From Rhizobium sp. ACO-34A (lineage in GTDB: Bacteria > Pseudomonadota > Alphaproteobacteria > Rhizobiales > Rhizobiaceae): a DNA stretch of 64,000 nt. Made by a program: the position numbers and the translations under genes. Position 1 is the first letter of the stretch, and every line of letters begins with the position of its first letter. Below the pieces are notes generated by a model. The model saw only the letters and a program-made list of their open reading frames with translations. It had not been told where the DNA came from and ran no database searches. Of this stretch, positions 48,010-55,274 are shown in pieces. The stretch is taken from NCBI GenBank assembly GCA_002600635.1, contig CP021371.1, positions 685,001-749,000 on the forward strand, in the 5' to 3' direction.

Positions 48010-48867
48010 ATGGCGCTCTTCCTAACAACGGCTATTGCTGTCGCGCTTGCGGCTGCCATCGTTTACTGGCTGAACGGCCGGGGCTCCCGGACGGTGGGTC
48101 CGGAGGAGGATCTTCCGCCGTTGCGCCAGAGGGAAAGCATTGAGCTTCGGCGTGACCGTCGCCCGGCTCCGTTTGTGGCTCCCGCAGGCATGCCGGTTCT
48201 GGCGGATGCCGCGAAAACGGCTTCACGTCCTGTCGGTTCCCTGACGTTCGACCTGCTCTATCGCGATGCGAACGGCGAGGTGAGTGCGCGGCGCATCGAT
48301 ATCGAGGAGGTCTCGCGCAATTTCGATACCTACTACATCGAGGCGTGGTGCCATCTGCGCCGCGCAGGACGAAGCTTTCGTGTCGACAGGATCCTCGAGC
48401 TTGCCAGCGCGGAGACCGGCGAGGTGATGAGCCCGCCAGTGGAAGGGCTGCGCCGGTATATCCGGGAACAGAATGATCCTGGCCCGGATTTCGGCTCGGT
48501 GATGGGCAAAGCGAGGAAGGGACTGACCGTCCTCATCTGGATCGCCCGCGCCGATAACGATATCTCCGAGAGGGAGGCGGACATTCTTGTCGCCTATATC
48601 GTCGAGCGGGACGCCATGGGAGCGAGATCGAAGGGCGCGCGGGTGTGGAAGGAAGCGGCCGCCCGCAGCTGGATCGACTATCAGCGCCCAACCATGGAGG
48701 ATGCGGCCGGCGCGCGGGCGACGATGGCGTTCTCCGGCAAGGAAGACGCGCTTTGCGCGCGGTTCATCGAGCAGCTGGTTGCCTGCCAGCCGGAGGACGT
48801 TGCAGGAAAGGTCGCCGGGCGCGCAAAAAGGCTCGGCTATGCCTTTCCGGAGGTCAGAAGTCGATGA
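48010..48867 (+). CDS. Membrane-anchored WYL and TerB-like domain protein
   Basis: 285 residues. An N-terminal membrane anchor (about residues 3-20), a linker, then a WYL-like domain at about 76-137 (FDLLYRDANGE, YIEAWCHLRRAGRSFRVDRI). A helical TerB-like domain follows at about 167-260 (IWIARADNDISEREADILVA). WYL domains are ligand-binding sensor modules frequent in phage-defence regulators, and TerB domains are linked to stress and phage-defence systems. There is no DNA-binding domain, unlike WYL regulators. It ends 14 bp inside the convergent repressor gene. The domain names rest on sequence patterns that I recognise and need a profile search. Confidence 0.72.
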   Translation: MALFLTTAIAVALAAAIVYWLNGRGSRTVGPEEDLPPLRQRESIELRRDRRPAPFVAPAGMPVLADAAKTASRPVGSLTFDLLYRDANGEVSARRIDIEEVSRNFDTYYIEAWCHLRRAGRSFRVDRILELASAETGEVMSPPVEGLRRYIREQNDPGPDFGSVMGKARKGLTVLIWIARADNDISEREADILVAYIVERDAMGARSKGARVWKEAAARSWIDYQRPTMEDAAGARATMAFSGKEDALCARFIEQLVACQPEDVAGKVAGRAKRLGYAFPEVRSR

Positions 48868-49504
48868 TGGAGCGGCGAACGCGGCCGATGACCGTTACGG
48901 CTCCATCGAAATCGGGTGCGGGTATTTCCTTGTAGGAAGCTGGCTGGAAGGGCGGATTGTCATCCGGTCGATAGCGCTTGTAGGTTGCTCGCCCATGCTC
49001 GTCGGCGACGACATAGCAGCCGTTCGGGACAAGTCGCCTGTCCCGGCGGTTGACGAATATGATTGAGCCCGGCGGCGAGATCTTGTTCATGGAATCGCCC
49101 TCGACGCGCAATGCGATCCAGTCGCCATCCGGGAGGTCGAGGACGGAGATGGTGGGAAAATCGGACAGGCTTGTCACTGTCGCCTGCTCGCCCAACGCTC
49201 CGGCGCTGATCCACGACATCAGCGGAACATCAATGGCGACAGGAGGGGCGACCGTATCCTCATCCTCAGGTTGCCCTATGCCCAGATAGAGCCATTGGTA
49301 GGATACGCCGAACGCCCTCGCATAGGCGCGAGCATCGGCCGTGTCGAAACCATTGCGGCCGCTCTCGTGCGCCTTGTATGTGTTTTCCTTCCAGCCGAAG
49401 CGGGCGCAGACCTTCCGGACGCCACCGAAGCCGGCTTTTTTTCGCGCTTCGAGCAGGCGCACCGCGCGCGCTTCCCTGTCGATCTGTTTCCGTCCGTCGT
49501 TCAT
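48854..49504 (-). CDS. cI: CI/LexA-type phage repressor
   Basis: 216 residues. The N-terminal helix-turn-helix (VRKVCARFGWKENTYKAHES) is joined to an S24 peptidase domain with S138 (VEGDSMNKISPPGS) and K176 (RATYKRY). The cleavage site A101-G102 lies in WISAGALG. It should repress both early operons and be inactivated by RecA-stimulated self-cleavage. The ATG at 49504 directly abuts an operator, and the predicted -10 (TATAAA on the - strand, 49517-49512) is 7 nt from the ATG, so the message is probably leaderless. An in-frame start 8 codons upstream is less likely. Confidence 0.9.
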   Translation of the reverse strand: MNDGRKQIDREARAVRLLEARKKAGFGGVRKVCARFGWKENTYKAHESGRNGFDTADARAYARAFGVSYQWLYLGIGQPEDEDTVAPPVAIDVPLMSWISAGALGEQATVTSLSDFPTISVLDLPDGDWIALRVEGDSMNKISPPGSIIFVNRRDRRLVPNGCYVVADEHGRATYKRYRPDDNPPFQPASYKEIPAPDFDGAVTVIGRVRRSIIDF

Positions 49505-49544
49505 GGTGCAATTTATACCCTTGCGCATGGGTACAAATCACAAC
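49505..49544. promoter_or_regulatory. Operators D and E before the repressor gene
   Basis: GGTG-CAATTTA-TACC (49505-49519) matches the GGTR-N7-TACC core. GGTA-CAAATCA-CAAC (49530-49544) keeps one good half-site. Operator D covers the predicted repressor -10 and so could give autorepression. Confidence 0.65.
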
Positions 49545-49553
49545 GAAATGCTG

Positions 49554-49585
49554 TTGACAGATTGTTGGTATATATTGTACCCATA
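49554..49585 (+). promoter_or_regulatory. Right promoter-operator unit (operator C)
   Basis: TTGACA (49554-49559), 5 nt, then the same 21-bp operator as the left unit (49565-49585) with core GGTA-TATATTG-TACC. The ATG of the Cro-like gene follows 5 bp after the operator, leaving no room for a ribosome-binding site. Confidence 0.75.
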
Positions 49586-49590
49586 TCGAT

Positions 49591-49812
49591 ATGACCCATG
49601 CTGGCATCATCAATCTCTGGCCGTCGCTGGCGGCATTCGCCGCCGATATCGGCGTATCCTACGAGACCGCGAAGGCGATGCGTCGCCGTGGTTCGATCCC
49701 GTCCGGATACTGGGTTCGCGTCGTGTCCGCTGCATCCCGGCGCGAGATTGGCGATGTCTCGTTTGAGCGGCTGGCGGAGCTGGTCGCGGTCGGTCAGGAG
49801 GCTGCCGAATGA
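49591..49812 (+). CDS. Cro-like small DNA-binding protein
   Basis: 73 residues with a helix-turn-helix (LAAFAADIGVSYETAKAMRR) and RRGSIPSGYWVRV, similar to small Cro/YdaS-type regulators. It is the first gene of the rightward operon and divergent from the repressor. No Shine-Dalgarno sequence precedes the ATG, so it is likely leaderless. Expected to compete at the GGTR-N7-TACC operators. Confidence 0.75.
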   Translation: MTHAGIINLWPSLAAFAADIGVSYETAKAMRRRGSIPSGYWVRVVSAASRREIGDVSFERLAELVAVGQEAAE

Positions 49813-49935
49813 TGTCGCCTTGTCTTCCTGTCTGGTTGTCATGTTGCGGTCCCCCGTGATGCTAATGCTGCGCTTCAGGTTCTCCTGACAAGCGCTTCGA
49901 ACACCACAGCTTCTATCTGTTGCCGCGCCCGGGTT

Positions 49936-49966
49936 CAGCGAAATTCCGGGGCAATGAATTTCGTTG
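49936..49966 (+). repeat. Inverted repeat before the CII-like gene
   Basis: CAGCGAAATTC and GAATTTCGTTG form an 11-bp dyad with one G-U pair and a 9-nt spacer, ending 10 bp before the GAGGAGG ribosome-binding site. It may be an operator or an RNA hairpin that affects translation. The stretch 49,813-49,935 holds no gene I can support. Confidence 0.5.
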
Positions 49967-49984
49967 ACTTTTCGAGGAGGTGGC

Positions 49985-50440
49985 ATGCGCCCCAGCACCG
50001 AACATGACAGGGCCAGACTGAAGGCCTCGACCCGTGCGGCGATCATCGCGGCCGGCAAGGCGAAGCAGCTTTCAGCCTGCTCACGGGTCAGCGAGGCCCA
50101 GATCAGCCGCTATGTCGGCGATTATCCAGACTTCATTCCGGTCGACGTGATGCTCGACTGCGAAATGCTGGCGGGACAGCCGGTGATTACCGCTGCGCTC
50201 GCCGACATGCAGGGATACCGGTTGGTGCCGATTGCAGGCGAGGATGGCGTCGGCCTGACATTCGATCATGTTCTCGACGCGGTTCACACGGTCGGAGAGC
50301 TGTTGAGGGCGTACCGCGACGGGCATGCCGACGGTCACCTCAACGAGGCCGAGAGGCGGGAAATCACCAATTGCTTCATCGAAAGCCTGAAAAGCTTGCA
50401 GGACGGCCTGCGGGCTCATACGGGAGGGGCCGCACGATGA
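49985..50440 (+). CDS. Putative phage regulator, CII-like position
   Basis: 151 residues. A possible helix-turn-helix (GKAKQLSACSRVSEAQISRY) in the first third, then VDVMLDCEMLAGQPVITAAL and a helical C-terminal half with LNEAERREITNCFIESLKSL. Excellent GAGGAGGTGGC ribosome-binding site. Position right after the Cro-like gene resembles lambda cII, but function is inferred only from that. Confidence 0.65.
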   Translation: MRPSTEHDRARLKASTRAAIIAAGKAKQLSACSRVSEAQISRYVGDYPDFIPVDVMLDCEMLAGQPVITAALADMQGYRLVPIAGEDGVGLTFDHVLDAVHTVGELLRAYRDGHADGHLNEAERREITNCFIESLKSLQDGLRAHTGGAAR

Positions 50441-50628
50441 GCGACCGCCCCGATCAGCATTTCGTCGAGGGATACGCGCCGAGCGAAATCGGTTGTCTGG
50501 CGATCTGGATTATTGCTCGAGGCCATCCGGTCGACATCGCCGCGCAGATGTGTGTCGAGCGCGATATCGACTGGCGCAAGCCGGATAGCAAGCGCTGCCC
50601 GCGTTTTGTCGGGGAGGGCGCCCGATGA
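50437..50628 (+). CDS. Hypothetical phage protein, 63 residues
   Basis: MSDRPDQHFVEGYAPSEIGC; ATGA overlap at both ends. CLAIWIIARGHPVDIAAQMC could be a helix-turn-helix. Function unknown. Confidence 0.6.
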   Translation: MSDRPDQHFVEGYAPSEIGCLAIWIIARGHPVDIAAQMCVERDIDWRKPDSKRCPRFVGEGAR

Positions 50629-51197
50629 ACGAGGCCATCCACGCACCTGCCGCGCCCAATGCGCTGATCTGCCCCTGCTGCCAGCAGGCTGTCGAGGGCC
50701 GGGAGTTTCTCGCGGATCCCGCGACATCGACGATCACCAATGGAGCGATCACCGTGCGGTTCACGCCGCGCGGCTTCGGCGTGGCGAAACATCTGATCGA
50801 CGCGTTTCCCCGGATGGCGACGAAAGACGCCATCTATGACGCGATCTTCTGCGACGCCATCGGCGACGGGCCCGAAATGAAGATCATCGACATCTACATC
50901 TGCAAGATCCGCCCTGCCATGGCCGAGCTTGGCCTCGTGATCGAAACCGTGTGGGGCAAGGGGTGGCGGCTGGTCGAGGCCGACGCCACCCAGGCGAACG
51001 CGATCCGCGACGCCGGCATCCATTCGCTGCGCGGCCGCGTCCAGCGCTGGTCGCCACAGGACGATGAAACCCTGATGGATCTGATCCGCCGCAGGATGAA
51101 ACCCGCCCAATGCGCCTCGATCATGCGCAAGCCCTACATGAGCGTCGAGCGGCGCTACAAGCGGCTGGAAGCCTCTCTGGACGGGGGGGCAGCGTGA
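50625..51197 (+). CDS. Transcription regulator: zinc ribbon, PhoB-like winged helix and C-terminal HTH
   Basis: 190 residues. Residues 17-20 CPCC (ICPCCQQAVEG) resemble half a zinc ribbon. Residues about 45-120 follow the PhoB/OmpR winged-helix pattern (KHLIDAFPRMATKDAIYDAI, then YICKIRPAMAELGLVIETVW, then GKGWRLVE) but no receiver is present. The C-terminal RWSPQDDETLMDLIRRRMKP and MSVERRYKRLEA look like a second SANT/GcrA-like helix-turn-helix. Probably controls phage or host promoters. TGATG overlap with the next gene. Confidence 0.65.
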   Translation: MNEAIHAPAAPNALICPCCQQAVEGREFLADPATSTITNGAITVRFTPRGFGVAKHLIDAFPRMATKDAIYDAIFCDAIGDGPEMKIIDIYICKIRPAMAELGLVIETVWGKGWRLVEADATQANAIRDAGIHSLRGRVQRWSPQDDETLMDLIRRRMKPAQCASIMRKPYMSVERRYKRLEASLDGGAA

Positions 51198-53884
51198 TGG
51201 ATTACCAGAGCTTTCTCGAAGCGAAGGTGCCGGCCGCCCGCGTTCTCGGTTTCGAGGTCGAGCCATCCACCGTCAATCCGCTGCTGAAGCCGATGACGCA
51301 GGCGATCGTACCATGGGCCTGCCGGGGCGGAAGGCGCGGGCTGTTCCTACGGTTCGGCCTGCACAAGGGCTCGACGCAGATCGAGGTCGGCCGGCAATGC
51401 ATGATCCATGCCGGCGGGCGTGGACTGATCGTCGCGCCACTCGGCGTCAAGCACGAATTCTTTCTGGAGCAGGCGCGTTATCATCCCGGCGTCAGGCTGA
51501 AATTCATTCGTCGCACGGACGAGATGGAAGAGGAGAACGCCGCCGGCCCAGGCGAAAAGCTTCTCTACGTCACCAATTACGAGACGATCCGCGACGAGAA
51601 GATCGACTGCGCGAAGCTGACCTTCATCACGCTCGACGAGGCGGCGGCGCTGCGCGGCTTCGGCGGCAGCAAGACCTTCCGCTCCTTCATGGCCCACGCG
51701 GCCGGCGACAACCGCGAGACCGGCATCAGGACGGACGGCGTGCCCTATCGGTTCGTGGCCACCGCCATTCCGGACCCGAACGAATATATCGAGCTTCTCG
51801 CCTATGCCGCCTTTCTCGGCATCATGGATGTCGGCGAGGCGAAGACGCGGTTCTTCAAGCGAGACTCGACCAAGGCCGACAGGCTGACGCTGCATGCCCA
51901 CAAGGAAGAGGAATTCTGGCTGTGGGTGGCAAGCTGGGCACTGTTCGTGCAGAAGCCGTCAGACCTCGGCTTCTCCGACGAAGGTTATGACCTGCCGCCG
52001 CTCGATATCCGCTGGCATGAAATCCCGGCCGATCACAGTCAGGCCGGATATGAACGCAGCGGGCAGGGCAGGCTGCTTGCCAATTCCTCCCATGGCGTGG
52101 TCGAGGCGAGCCGCGAGAAGAAGCGATCGCTCGATGGTCGGATCGAGAAGATGCTGGAAATCCGCGCCGAGGATCCCGATGCGCACCGTATCGTCTGGCA
52201 CGATCTGGAAGACGAGCGGCGGGCGATCGAGGCTGCCATCCCGACGGTCAAATCCGTCTGGGGCTCACAGGACCTCGACGAGCGGGAAAAGCGCGTCGTC
52301 GGTTTCGCCAATGGCGAATTCGCCGAGCTCGCGACCAAGCCCGTGCTCAACGGCTCCGGCTGCAATTTCCAGCATCATTGCTGGAACAACATCTATCTGG
52401 GCATCGGCTTCAAGTTCCACGATTTCTATCAGTCGCTGTTCCGCACCCAGCGATTCGGCCAGACGCACCAGGTGCGCGCCGACCTGATCTATACCGAGGC
52501 CGAACGCGAGACCCGGCGCGAACTGGAGCGCAAGTGGCGCGAATTCGAGGCGCAGGCCGAGAAGATGGCGGCGATCATCCGCCGCTACGGTCTCGGGCAT
52601 GAAGAGATCGCGCAGGCCTTCGGCCGTCAGATGGGTGTCGAGCGTCGGGAAGTGACCTTCGGCGATGACGGGCACGGCGGGCCGCTCTGCCGCCTCGTGC
52701 ATAACGACACCGTTATCGAAACCCGCGAGATGGAGGCCGACAGCGTCGACCTGATCGTCACCTCGATCCCGTTTTCGACGCAGTACGAGTACACGCCCTC
52801 CTATCACGATTTCGGGCATACCGACGACGACCGGCATTTCTGGCGGCAGATGGATTTCCTCACCGGCGAACTGTTGAGGGTGCTGAAGCCCGGTCGCCGC
52901 GCCGTGATCCATGTGAAGGACCGGATCGTGCCGGGCGGTATCAACGGGCTGGGTTTCCAGACGGTTTCGCCGTTCTCCGACGATTGCGTCTCCCATTTCC
53001 GCCGTCACGGCTTCGCCTTCCTGTCGCGCGTCACCGTCGGCACGGACGTGGTGCGCGAAAACAACCAGACATACCGGCTCGGATGGTCCGAACAGTGCAA
53101 GGATGGCACGCGCATGGGCCACGGCATGCCGGAATATCTTCTGGAGTTCCGCAAGCCCCAGTCGGATCTGTCGCGCGGCTACGCAGACGATCCCGTGACC
53201 AAGGACAAGCCGGATTTCGTGACCGTGTTCGACGGACGGCCGGTATCGCCGGGTGACGACGATTTCGACGAAAAGCGCATCCGGCCAGTCGCCGGCACGG
53301 GCTATTCCCGCGGCCGCTGGCAACTGGATGCCCATGGCGTCTGGCGATCCTCAGGAAACCGACTGTTGCTGCCGGAAGAACTGGCGCAGCTGGTGCGGGC
53401 TGATCCGAAATCGGTCTATCGCGGCTGGAAGGCCTGGTGCCTGGAAAACGTCTACGATTTCGAGACCCATGTCGCCTTCTGCGAGGCGCTGGACGAGGCG
53501 GGGCGGCTGCCGCCGACCTTCATGATCGCGCCGCCGCATGTCGACCATCCGGAGATCGCCACCGATGTGGCCCGCATGCGCACGCTCAACATGCTGCAGG
53601 CGAAGAAGGGCCGGGAAATGCATCTCTGCCCGCTGCAGTTCGATATCGTCGAGCGGGCTGTCAGGGCCTACACCAATCCCGGCGAGGTGGTTTTCGATCC
53701 GTTCGGCGGGATCATGACCGTTCCCTATATCGCGGTGAAGATGGGAAGGAAGGCGGTCGCGACCGAACTCAACCCGGACTATTTCCGCGACGGCTGCACC
53801 TATGCCGAGGAAGCGGCTGCCGGCCGCGCCATGCCCGGACTGTTCGACCTGGTCTCGGCCGAGTTGCCGGAGGCGGCGGAATGA
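51197..53884 (+). CDS. SNF2-like helicase fused to a DNA methyltransferase
   Basis: 895 residues. The N-terminal half resembles an SF2/SNF2 helicase: motif I region RFGLHKGSTQIE (about 52-63, a degenerate Walker A), motif II TLDEAAA (about 146) and motif VI-like FRTQRFGQTHQVRADL. The C-terminal half is a beta-class amino-methyltransferase: motif IV VTSIPF near residue 520 and SAM-binding motif FDPFGGIMTVPYIA near 833, then ATELNPDYF. It probably methylates phage DNA at adenine or cytosine amino groups while tracking along it. Motif IV reads SIPF rather than the usual [DNS]PP[YFW]. Confidence 0.82.
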   Translation: MDYQSFLEAKVPAARVLGFEVEPSTVNPLLKPMTQAIVPWACRGGRRGLFLRFGLHKGSTQIEVGRQCMIHAGGRGLIVAPLGVKHEFFLEQARYHPGVRLKFIRRTDEMEEENAAGPGEKLLYVTNYETIRDEKIDCAKLTFITLDEAAALRGFGGSKTFRSFMAHAAGDNRETGIRTDGVPYRFVATAIPDPNEYIELLAYAAFLGIMDVGEAKTRFFKRDSTKADRLTLHAHKEEEFWLWVASWALFVQKPSDLGFSDEGYDLPPLDIRWHEIPADHSQAGYERSGQGRLLANSSHGVVEASREKKRSLDGRIEKMLEIRAEDPDAHRIVWHDLEDERRAIEAAIPTVKSVWGSQDLDEREKRVVGFANGEFAELATKPVLNGSGCNFQHHCWNNIYLGIGFKFHDFYQSLFRTQRFGQTHQVRADLIYTEAERETRRELERKWREFEAQAEKMAAIIRRYGLGHEEIAQAFGRQMGVERREVTFGDDGHGGPLCRLVHNDTVIETREMEADSVDLIVTSIPFSTQYEYTPSYHDFGHTDDDRHFWRQMDFLTGELLRVLKPGRRAVIHVKDRIVPGGINGLGFQTVSPFSDDCVSHFRRHGFAFLSRVTVGTDVVRENNQTYRLGWSEQCKDGTRMGHGMPEYLLEFRKPQSDLSRGYADDPVTKDKPDFVTVFDGRPVSPGDDDFDEKRIRPVAGTGYSRGRWQLDAHGVWRSSGNRLLLPEELAQLVRADPKSVYRGWKAWCLENVYDFETHVAFCEALDEAGRLPPTFMIAPPHVDHPEIATDVARMRTLNMLQAKKGREMHLCPLQFDIVERAVRAYTNPGEVVFDPFGGIMTVPYIAVKMGRKAVATELNPDYFRDGCTYAEEAAAGRAMPGLFDLVSAELPEAAE

Positions 53885-54315
53885 CCGTCGCCCTCTTTCT
53901 CGTCACCGACAGGCCGCAGGCTGCAATCCCGGCGCTGTTCGGCTTCTCCGCGGCGCATGCCCCGGCATGGCTCGCCGTCATCTCGTCCATCGAGGATCTC
54001 GCGGGCATTCCGACCGGCGCACCGGTGCTGTCGCTGTGGTTCAGCGATGGCAGCACCATCGAAACCGTGTGGCGCGAGGAGCGTGCCAGCAGGGCGTTCG
54101 ATCTCGATTACCAGCGCCATGCCGACCGCATTGCCGACTGGCTGGCCCGGCGCGATGCGGCCGAGCGGGAATACTGCGCCGAGGCGCGCCGAGCGGAACT
54201 GTCCGTGCTGAGCGGCGGACCGGTCGCGCCGGAAACCCCGGCCGCTGAAACGCCCGAACCTGCGGGGCTGAAGAACGCCTCCCGAACCTCACCCCTGACA
54301 TCGAAGTGGAGCTGA
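53881..54315 (+). CDS. Hypothetical phage protein, 144 residues
   Basis: A compact mixed domain (VALFLVTDRPQAAIPALFGF, LSLWFSDGSTIETVWREE) and a proline/alanine-rich tail. Starts within the preceding stop (ATGA). No family recognised. Confidence 0.55.
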   Translation: MTVALFLVTDRPQAAIPALFGFSAAHAPAWLAVISSIEDLAGIPTGAPVLSLWFSDGSTIETVWREERASRAFDLDYQRHADRIADWLARRDAAEREYCAEARRAELSVLSGGPVAPETPAAETPEPAGLKNASRTSPLTSKWS

Positions 54316-54319
54316 TCCG

Positions 54320-54817
54320 ATGGCGCTATCCGCATTCGGCGATTTCACCATGACGGCGCAGCGCTTCGAGGCGCTGCTGCCGCATGAACAGACGGAAATG
54401 GCGTTGCTGCTTCAGGAGCGGCTGGACGAGGAGGGGACGCGCCGCCGACTTGGCGATTCTATCGCGGCCCATGCCGGCAAGGTGCATGCCTATGCCCTGC
54501 CTTCTGTCGGCGGGGAATCTCTGGTGCCGAAGGACGTCGTCGCCAAACTCACGGGCGCGGCGCGCACCACGGGATCGTGGTCGAAGCTGGCGGTCGCGGT
54601 TCTTTCCGCCATCGACCGGTCGAATGACGGCATTCTGCGGGCAACGCGGGGCGAGATCGGCGCGCGGTTCTGCGTGACCGAGAGCGTGGTCGAGCGGACC
54701 ATGGGCGGGCTGATCCGGGATGGCCTGGTGCGTCGCTGGGGAAAGACCTCCAACTGGGCGCTGACCGATCTCGGCCGCACGGTGATCGCCGATCTCGATG
54801 CGAGGGCGGGCCAATGA
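54320..54817 (+). CDS. Winged-helix phage protein
   Basis: 165 residues. The C-terminal half has a MarR/HTH-type winged helix (ATRGEIGARFCVTESVVERT, then LIRDGLVRRWGKTSNWALTD). The N-terminal helical part (FEALLPHEQTEMALLLQERL) is not recognised. Could be a regulator or replication accessory. Confidence 0.6.
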   Translation: MALSAFGDFTMTAQRFEALLPHEQTEMALLLQERLDEEGTRRRLGDSIAAHAGKVHAYALPSVGGESLVPKDVVAKLTGAARTTGSWSKLAVAVLSAIDRSNDGILRATRGEIGARFCVTESVVERTMGGLIRDGLVRRWGKTSNWALTDLGRTVIADLDARAGQ

Positions 54818-55134
54818 AGGAGACCCCTCGCATCCTGCTGGTGATCGCGCCGTCGTTCAACGAATGCCGCCGCACGGCAATCGAGTTCGATCTGGATTTC
54901 GACAAGGTCGAGCGCATGCGCTTCCTTCACCGCGTGCCGCAGCTGCGCGGCTGGACCCATGGCACGCCATTCATCGCGCTGCGCCGCGACCGCTGGCCGC
55001 AAGACCTCGACGACACGCTGCACGCCCTGCAGGTCAAGGGTCAGCTGCGCATCGCCAACGACAAGGATTTGGCGGATCTCGTGAAATCCGATGCCTCGCT
55101 GCCGGCGCTGGCCATGGCGGGGAGGCTTGGATGA
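54814..55134 (+). CDS. Hypothetical phage protein, 106 residues
   Basis: Starts MKETPRILLVIAPSFNECRR; mixed alpha/beta pattern with FIALRRDRWPQDLDDTL. ATGA overlaps at both ends. No family recognised. Confidence 0.55.
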   Translation: MKETPRILLVIAPSFNECRRTAIEFDLDFDKVERMRFLHRVPQLRGWTHGTPFIALRRDRWPQDLDDTLHALQVKGQLRIANDKDLADLVKSDASLPALAMAGRLG

Positions 55135-55274
55135 TCCTGACCTGTCACGACTGCCCGAAGCAATTGACGTTTCCCGGCTCCAATCGCGACCGCTTCGCCA
55201 TCCTGTTCGGCTGGGTCGTAAAGGGGGGGCGCTATCGCTGCGTCTCCTGCGCGGAGGTGAGCCATGAAAGCTAA
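55131..55274 (+). CDS. Small zinc-finger-like phage protein, 47 residues
   Basis: Starts MILTCHDCPKQLTFPGSNRD and contains a second pair in RYRCVSCAEV, giving a CxxC...CxxC zinc-binding pattern. Starts in the previous stop codon and overlaps the next start, so it is translated within the operon. Confidence 0.6.
   Translation: MILTCHDCPKQLTFPGSNRDRFAILFGWVVKGGRYRCVSCAEVSHES

Noticed and set aside
49513..50058. 181-residue - strand ORF across the right operator and Cro-like gene
   Set aside because: It would cross the promoter-operator region and oppose the Cro-like and CII-like genes, and has no domain.
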